64,000 nucleotides of DNA, from the NCBI GenBank assembly GCA_002221725.1, contig NJFT01000020.1, forward strand, positions 1 to 64,000, read 5' to 3'. Positions 56,871 through 64,000 of this stretch are shown here, piece after piece. Made by a program: the position numbers and the translations under genes. The stretch's first letter is position 1, and every line of letters begins with the position of its first letter. Under the pieces are notes generated by a model that was not told the DNA's origin, ran no database searches, and saw nothing but the letters and a program-made list of their open reading frames with translations. Source of the stretch: Scedosporium boydii (lineage: Eukaryota; Ascomycota; Sordariomycetes; Microascales; Microascaceae).

Positions 56871-58340
56871 CTCAGTTTCTACTAGACGCTTTTAGATCCC
56901 ACTCCCACTGCCATTCCTATCATCATTGCCACTAACTATTTGGGGTCAAAAAGGATAAGTAGAGTAGGGCTCTGACTGGATTGTCAATATCACTGAGCTG
57001 CGCGACCTTGAACTCTGTGTGCATAGGTAGACGTAGTCCATTGTCCAGCTATACTCGGTAGTCCCTCTTTAGCATACGCAGATTTCCGCTCCCACAGCCA
57101 CAAGAAGATCGCAAGCTCAATCTCGATCTACCCATCTCCAGGACTGAAAAGGGTGCGATCTCCCCTTGTGTAATCGACATCACCTAACCAGATTATGCAT
57201 AGCATTCTTAGAACTAATACAAGGTTACATCAACCTACACTCCCATGCAGCCATCATGCATGACTCAGGCTGGTGACCCCTGATAAAGTAGCCCAGTCCG
57301 TTCCTCTACTAGTGACTGTTATTAAATATGGTATCTTAATGGGACGGTTGGATATATATGCGAGCCTTGACTATATGGACACAGGCGGTAGCTAAAATAT
57401 TCGTTCCCATCGAGAGACTTGGGCACTACGCTAAACGTTCAGAGGGTTGTCACTAGCTCAGGTCTTAAGAAAAGTAAAGGATCTAAGGATAATAATTTAA
57501 AATTGTATCAATCCTTAGGAAGTGTCCTTTCTAAGCAGCTAGCACTATAGCAACATGGCGATCGATATGAGTAAGCTCTTCTAGAGTCTTCTGGAGAGAC
57601 CCTCACTACCTCTGGTCACAAGTCGGGATTTAAAGATAATACCTTGATAACCTTCGATACGCTTGACAATCGTCAGTACTAATACTATACTGAAATTAGG
57701 GTGTAATACCTTGACATAGTTGTAGACCTAGATAGCTATTGATTCTATAGTGCGCTCGCTAGAACGAAACTGCCGGGAATAAGTGAAGCGAAGAGGCACT
57801 TACCTACATCCCATTATGCACTATATATAGCGTAAAGCGATACAAGTTACTAGCCTTTGGTACTGTAAGTATTTTAAGGGTCAACGGTAGATACGAGATG
57901 CAGGCTCTTAGATTCTAGACGCCAGGCTCGTGCTGGATTATAGGACATCTAAAGGTGATAGTTGGTCCTACTAGTGCTGGCGATGTGAAGCCAAAATAGT
58001 CCCATTTCTTCATGTTTAGCTCAGTTGTAATATAATTGCAAAATACCCTTCACTCATAAAATTTTGACATGAACCAAGGCGAGCTGAGTTGGAGGCGAGG
58101 ACGAAAAATTGTTTATGCTAGAAGTAGGATTTGATCTCTCTTTTGAGGAAACGATTTGAAGTCTAGACGAAGAGGAACTTTAGACTTTTCAATGTTTATT
58201 ATTTCAATGTCGATTTGGTATTAGATAGTAACATAGCTGCAGACAATACCTATGCTGAACTAGGAGCGTGTTAGTATACGATTATTTATGGTGGCTACAA
58301 TATCTTTGACTATTTAATAGAGTTTAAGCAACTTATCTAC
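56871..58340. other. Gene-free decayed DNA
   Basis: No domain was recognised in any frame. Very rich in TAG/CTA/TAT words and stop codons in all six frames, as expected for DNA altered by RIP. Confidence 0.55.
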
Positions 58341-59880
58341 CTAAGCCTCAGGAAGTTGACAGTTCTTTTCTCGACAATCACGTAAGATGGTGACGAGCGT
58401 CTTTCTGCGCACCTTTTTGGCCCCGGGTAGTACATCTCCATCGTCTGTCACACAGAGCCTCTCTACAAATCTCTTAGCTAGTACAAAGAGAGCGTCCCTT
58501 TTTAGCTTGTGGCATATATCATAGGAGCCCGCTTCCGTGTCATAGAATGCAACTTTCCTAGTAACAGACCAGGCCTCCGACTCCACGGCCAGCTCCCATT
58601 CTTTCTAGTAAAATCGGCTGCCGGGCCTGCTCGCCTCGCCGTTCTCAAGTTGCTTCCCCTCTCTTTTCCTTTCATCCCGTCTCTGCAGGTCGAGTCTTAG
58701 CTAGGGGGTAAAATTGGGAACAGACTTCACCTTGCTGGCCAATATAAGAGGACAATTGCCCGCTGTGTCCTGGAGAAACGGGTCCGCTCCGGATTCCAGC
58801 AGCAGGTCTACTACATGGATGAAGCCCTTGGCGTGGTCCTTGGCTAGAAAGATTAACAAGAGTGGCGTCTCGCTACGCTTGTTTCTAGCGTTGGGTGAGA
58901 CCCCGGCCTCTAGTGCTGTCTTCATCGACGATATAATCCGACTTCGTCTAACCGGTCTGCTATCATTTGGGCTGCAGAGCTCGTGTAGAATAGTGTTTCT
59001 ATCCTCCCAAGATATGTGAGGATCCAAGACCTTGCAGAGCTCCGCCACTACTACCCCGCAATTCTGATCAGCCTGTCTGAGAAAACGCTGACTTAACATC
59101 TCTCCTGATGGCAAAGTTGTATGTGGATTAGCTCCTTGTCTGATGAAATAATAGATTACACTTTCACAGTAGTAGTGGCATTCTCTGCTCCAAGTCTGAT
59201 GCTCAGATGCCCTTCTTAGGAACTTGATAAAGTTTTATATTTGGCGGGTCGTCAGCATCACAGTATGCGTGTTGGCAGAGAAGAACCTATCCAGGTAACG
59301 AAATGTATCGTAGTAGTATCTCTTCTTGTCTATGAGTATGTCGAATGGTGTAAGTCTATTATTGTTTGCAATATTTAAATCTGTTGAATAGCTGAGGAGG
59401 GCGTCTATAGTGCTGGGAACGTTATCTGGCTAATGGTCATCTTTACACCTAGATATAGTATATATGAGGATGTGGAGAATGGTGTCTCTATAAGTATTCT
59501 GGGTAGAGGGGTTAGTACCTCTAAGAAGAAGGGCATTAATAATTTTCTTGTTCCCTGCATTAGGAGCTAGGTTGAGAAGCACCCCTCTAATAGCTAGGTG
59601 GAGTAGTAGGTGACTGATTACGTCTTTGGCCTAAACATTAGCCCTAAAACGAATTAGCTCTATAGCGATCTCAGGCATCGAATCCCAGATGGCGTAGTAG
59701 AGGAGGCTATTTCTACTTTAGTCGAGGTTGTTTATAGGGACTCTGCTATGTAGCTGACGCCTTGCTGTTTCTAAGTTGCCTTGTCGCACAGCTTGGAATA
59801 GCCCTAAATGGATTTCACCTTCTGGACGAAGACCGGGTACGCCTGAGTAAGTTAGGTAATATGTTGAGGAAGCATGAATG
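58341..59880 (-). pseudogene. Ankyrin-repeat protein, RIP-type decay
   Basis: On the minus strand one frame can be followed for about 500 codons: YYLTYSGVPGLRPEGEIHLG, LFQAVRQGNLETARRQLHSR, SLLYYAIWDSMPEIAIELIR, NKKIINALLLRGTNPSTQNT, IDALLSYSTDLNIANNNRLT, MKTALEAGVSPNARNKRSET, HVVDLLLESGADPFLQDTAG, and a non-repeat C-terminus ending NCQLPEA. These are at least five ankyrin repeats. The frame is broken by TAA after INNLD and by TAG after RANV, SRCKDDH, TTRQI, VPNFTP and SRFY, with no obvious indels in between. Nearly intact spacing with only TAG/TAA stops points to point mutation rather than random decay. Original function would have been protein binding. Confidence 0.75.
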
Positions 59881-62800
59881 TTGTAATAATTATTATTATT
59901 ACTCTTGTCTTAGCGTTGTTTGAAGGGAATATAATAACCTGTGCTGTGTGAGCTCCTGGTTGAAACTAAGACTCTATACTTATATATTAATGACAAGGCC
60001 TGACAGATGTTAAATGTAGTGATACTTACATTAAGCCGCCCTTAGTTTGCATGCCTTCGATAGCTAAATGTCTGCTGTCGCCTCTGAGGTAGGGCTAATT
60101 CTCAGACTAGATGTTCTGGCTGTAATCGGGTAGGCTGTGGCGGCTCTGAGAGATGTATTTTGTGTACCCCTATTTCTAGATCTGTGTTTGGTATGATCGT
60201 AAACTTTAGAGATGTATGCAATTGTAAGTTTTCAGTATAAGATTGGTGTGGGGGAAGGAAGCCTGACTTACCTAGCCTAGAACCTATGCCTCCCCTTGAT
60301 GATATATATGACTTCGTGGAGCGGTTTCTTGTCGACGCAGTAGAGCTGCTGTATCTCCTCTTGGAGGCTCAGCCAATCTTTCGCTATTCCGACCTTGGTT
60401 TTCCTCTCGTCCTCGCAAAGGCAACGAAACTAGTAATGGAAGCGAAAAGGAATGTTAAGCACAGTATTAAAACGTATTTTTCTGCGTAAAAAAAAAAAAG
60501 AAAAAAAATAAGGTAGCGAAAGGGGGGAAAAGGGGGAGTGGGTGAGAGAGAGTGAGCCGGGGACTGACAGCTGAGAGCTTGGGAAGCTGTGCTCTGACTA
60601 GGATTGTCATGCTCCCTACTCCAATCAGCATTTACCCCAATGACGAGCATACTAATGAAGACGATGTGGCGCTTGATTGGCTAGGGTGGAAAGGTGTAAG
60701 AGTGTAAAATTGCAGTTAAAGGTGACTTGTACTCTTAGGGGGTAATACTTATAGAAAATCTAGCAAAGTTTACCTTGATATAAGAGAATAAATCCCTAGA
60801 GCTGAATTTAGGGATTTTTTGCTGGGTTTATAAAGGGTGTATATAAGATAGATTTTACCTATACTACTATTATGGGATTTTCTGTAATGTTTTCTCCTTA
60901 TCTATATCTTGCAATTTCTATTTGGAAGTATCTACTTTATAGATATTACCTAGAAAAAAAGCTAGTTAAATTCCTTCTCTTCTTTGACCCTCTCTAACAG
61001 TGAATATACTTGTCGTATATATAGTTTACTCTATGAATAGGTAGACTATTACATAGTGTATGTACTCTTCGATTTATTCTACTTTATAGTTTCCTAGTTT
61101 TAGAGTAGGACTTGATATAATAGTAATTGTATGTCATTGCCCTGCCTATACTTCCATTTACTTATACTGGGCTTAGACTAGACTGCCCAACGCTCCGCGA
61201 CTACTAACCACACTCTAGTCCTTGAGCCTTGAACAACTTACTATGCCAGCCTCGATAAGTGGGATTCCGATGTGTAATAGTAGTTCCCTTCCTACTAGCA
61301 ATTTATACCCTCTCTAAGGGCTAGCACAGCTTAACCCAGTGCATCATCCCTCTAGTAGCTACTAACTCCTAAATGTAGAGTAGGAGAGAGCTTCTGATGC
61401 TATTAAATGGGGACTTAGGTAGCTCGATATCTAGCTCCTGGACTTGATTATAGAGAAAGTTACTGCTACCTATAATGATATGCCGCCTCTCTAACGATTT
61501 GTTACGGAAACCCTTGAGTGTAAGAGATGGGACTAATACTGTTTAGTATGTTACATGTATGTAAGGACTTCTAGTTATATGTAGGCAGAAAACATCTTCT
61601 CTAGGTATTGGAGAGCTACTGTTACTGGAGAATATTGTCTGGGGCCAAATTGTTATAGTTAGTATTCTAGATGAAAATCATATTTACTTTTCATCTTATC
61701 TAAGACTTAGCCTGGGAATCTTCTTTGAGATACATATAACTAACTGTCTACTAGCTGCCCAAGTCATAGCATTACCTTAGCCTCCTCCTTGTATTGAGGT
61801 CAGCTAGACATTGAGCTCTGTAGTGGTGGCGCCCTTAATATACTCTGCATATGGTGTTAATGCCTTCTTAATAGGGCCTCTAGGACTACAGTACTTATCG
61901 ACAATCTCTGCGCTACAGCTTTACAGAGTGCAGCGTTAAGTATGCCATCAAGGCTATCCTAGATGGGCTTGGGAAATTCGTTGCTGTTGATCCGAGATAC
62001 TAAGTCATTTAGTTTGCCCTATGACGGTCAGTTAGTTAACTGGTCTCTTTACTAAGAGGTATTATTATATATCAGATGGAAGGGAAAGCCAGCTGGTGTA
62101 GCTTACCTCATCTTTCAAAATATTTTCTGCTTTGTGTCAAAGCACGCGAACTTGCTTATATGCCTCTTGCCTTGATACTCCTTAAGCGCAAAGCTTCATC
62201 AAGATGGACTCCTATAATGCTATATATCAGCTGAAGTTTTAGGGCTGGGGGATGATAAGAGGCTTTTTATACTATTAGTATATAGGGCAACTCAGCCTGA
62301 ACGTGAGCTGCGATGTGCTTAGGGCAGACGACAAGACCACTTGTTGCGTTGTCCTACAGGGTAGACGGGCTTATGTTAGCAAGGTTTGTAGAAGTACATC
62401 TAGACAGTCTGACTCACAAGACTAATACAAATAGCGTCTGCTAGAAGCATTATCTCAGGGATGTTGATTCCTAGTCTTGTTGTTAGCTTTCTATAACCCC
62501 CAACCCTATACTTGCGGGGATAATCTCGCGCGAAGAGGAGCATTACTTACTGCGAATGGCGCTATCATCAAGAGTTTGCTCGCACTTTGAAACTAGGTTA
62601 GGTTCGTAGCCCAAGTCATAGGGGTCTATATGCAATCGCGCCACTTACCTATTGGTCTGCGTGAGTAGGGGCGAAACTGGCTGGTTTTAATAGCAACTCG
62701 CGTACCAAGCTGTAGACTTGCTTGGAGCACATCTACGAAAAAAAAAAAAAAAAAAAAAAAGAGTTAGGACAATCAGATAGGGGATACAAAAAGGAGATCT

Positions 62801-63573
62801 TACAGGGCTGCGTTTGTATACCTGAGATTCTAAAAGTTAACATAGTTGAGAACAGAAGTGTTAAGGTAGAAAGATGTAAGTTATAGCACGTATAATAAGG
62901 CAGCATTTGTAAGGAGAATGAACTATAGCAGAAGGACCAATTTGACCTAGCTCAAATGGTTCTGTTTGGGTAGCGTTAGTATAAGTTGAATAGGTTATAA
63001 GAATTGGTATGTTATGTTCAGACCTTCGATTTCCTTCCAGTATGCAAGGTGGCGGATGCCACCTGTAATCTTCGTGCCGAAGAACCAAGACCAGCGATGG
63101 CATTGGCGACGATTAAGTCAACCTTGCGCGTGTAGGTCTAGGTAGACACATCATAGCACACCGAGAACCCGAACCTTTCGCTGAGGAGCTCATTCAGCTT
63201 ATCACATCTGCCATAGTCCCCCTGGAAAATTTCCAAAAAGGAGGCTTGGGTATCTAGATCCCACTAATCGGCGATGCCGGGACTTCGCCTCGTCTGTCGA
63301 TTGCACTGACGTCATAAATCAAATTCCATCCCATGTCATCTCCTCCAACAGCACCTGTGATCCCTCTCGACCTTCCTCGCTCACTCTGCACACTGATATT
63401 TAGAGTAAGGCATGCCGGCCGGACATCACCAATCCCGCCTCATACTTCCAATAGTAGAATGCCCACAGAGAACTAGTCTACATACAGCCGACTACAACCC
63501 AATGACTATAAATAGTTGTACTGCTTTCCAGATATTATGTTCAGTCTTACTGTAACTAACCTTCTGTCGTCTT
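59881..63573. other. Gene-poor, RIP-affected DNA
   Basis: No intact gene. Short protein-like fragments occur, for example minus-strand ILNAALCKAVAQRLSISTVV near 61900 and LNELLSERFGFSVCYDVST near 63180-63130, but none was assigned. A 23-base poly(A) lies at 62738-62760 and A-rich runs at 60488-60511. The frame at 60286-60489 has no family features. Confidence 0.5.
62738..62760 (+). repeat. Poly(A) tract, 23 bases
   Basis: An uninterrupted run of 23 A after a TA-rich decayed stretch. It could be the tail of a non-LTR retroelement on the plus strand; no reverse transcriptase motif was recognised upstream, so simple slippage is equally possible. Confidence 0.9.
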
Positions 63574-63970
63574 CTATCCCACTTTCTTCACTCCGCCCAA
63601 TATAACCAGGCCAATTACGACAGCACCTATAATACCGGCCAATACAGAATAGACGATAGTGCTAGCCCTACTGTACGCAGGCAAGTCACTAGATAGTTTC
63701 AAGCCCAGTCCCCCATTGACGATGCCCAGAAGGATGAGCACACGCCCGTACCACATGTAGAAGTAAGTCCAGACCGTCTATCTTTGTACTAAGCAGTATC
63801 GTCGATGGTGGATATATCCTATAAATAGTTGGAGAAGCATAAGAACGACAGCCACCATACCAAGGATAGTATGCGCGTTATTGTAAAGCTGGGGAATCGT
63901 AGGTTCATTAGTATAGCGATCGGGCATGGGGTTGATCACCACGTTGAAATAAATGCGCCTCTAGGCTAGA
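63574..63970 (-). pseudogene. Cytochrome b561/DOMON protein, C-terminal fragment
   Basis: Membrane part of a fungal DOMON-cytochrome b561 protein on the minus strand: YFNVVINPMPDRYTN, NNAHTILGMVAVVLMLLQLF (heme-helix type His), GYIHHRRYCLVQR, a TAG stop, TVWTYFYMWYGRVLILLGIV, NGGLGLKL, and a last helix (YSVLAGIIGAVVIGLVILGG). Conserved histidines appear in HTILG and IHHRRY, but the usual His of the HIWYGR motif is replaced (FYMWYGR). The family passes electrons across membranes from the extracellular DOMON domain. The fragment runs toward the right edge of the window, and the TAG indicates decay like its neighbours. Confidence 0.72.
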
Positions 63971-64000
63971 ATAGACTTACTCGGTCTAGTATCTTTCCCA

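Noticed and set aside
1..64000. tRNA, rRNA or other structured RNA genes
   Set aside because: None was recognised by eye on either strand; short RNAs could be missed without a covariance search.

Overview
The window is nuclear DNA of a filamentous ascomycete (Pezizomycotina). Genes have several short introns (about 50-110 nt) with GTRNGT donors, CTAAC/CTGAC branch points and TAG/CAG acceptors. The domain set is typical of these fungi: HET, Clr5 plus ankyrin, NACHT, Zn2Cys6, 2EXR, acuF-type C2H2, DUF7580-like, eight-cysteine GPI proteins, and CorA-like proteins with a fungal ubiquitin-like N-terminus. The class is not resolved. Exon boundaries below were worked out by hand from reading frame and splice signals; where two acceptors or donors fit, this is stated.

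Left part (1-32 kb). A 22-copy 9-bp satellite opens the window. It is followed by an AAA ATPase with a one-base frameshift in its P-loop, a Clr5/ankyrin protein with alternating repeat types, an orphan 369-aa protein, and a nine-exon CorA-like membrane protein. Next come two divergently transcribed paralogues that encode helical proteins with a glycine-rich hydrophobic core, then a membrane-anchored HET protein. A DUF7580-like gene and an acuF-type zinc-finger gene follow, head to head. After these lie two half-genes of a single family in head-to-head orientation, and a small PLDc_N-type membrane protein.

Middle part (33-45 kb). This looks like a surface, defence or small-metabolite neighbourhood. 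A C2H2+Zn2Cys6 transcription factor and an MFS transporter share a 605-bp bidirectional promoter with repeated CCGAGTGGGAT boxes. The pair is bracketed by two direct copies of the 3' end of an eight-cysteine GPI-protein gene. A full paralogue of that gene, a BAHD-type acyltransferase and a further secreted GPI-type protein follow.

Right part (46-64 kb). A truncated HET gene and a truncated 2EXR gene abut head to head. Beyond them are recognisable but decayed genes: a NACHT/C2H2/ankyrin NLR, a RING-SNF2 helicase, an ankyrin protein and a cytochrome b561/DOMON C-terminus. Their premature stops are almost all TAG or TAA where Gln is plausible, plus a TGA where Trp is plausible. That is the expected footprint of repeat-induced point mutation (CpA to TpA). 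The last 15 kb therefore looks like a RIP-affected, gene-poor compartment next to an active accessory region rich in allorecognition and immunity-type genes.
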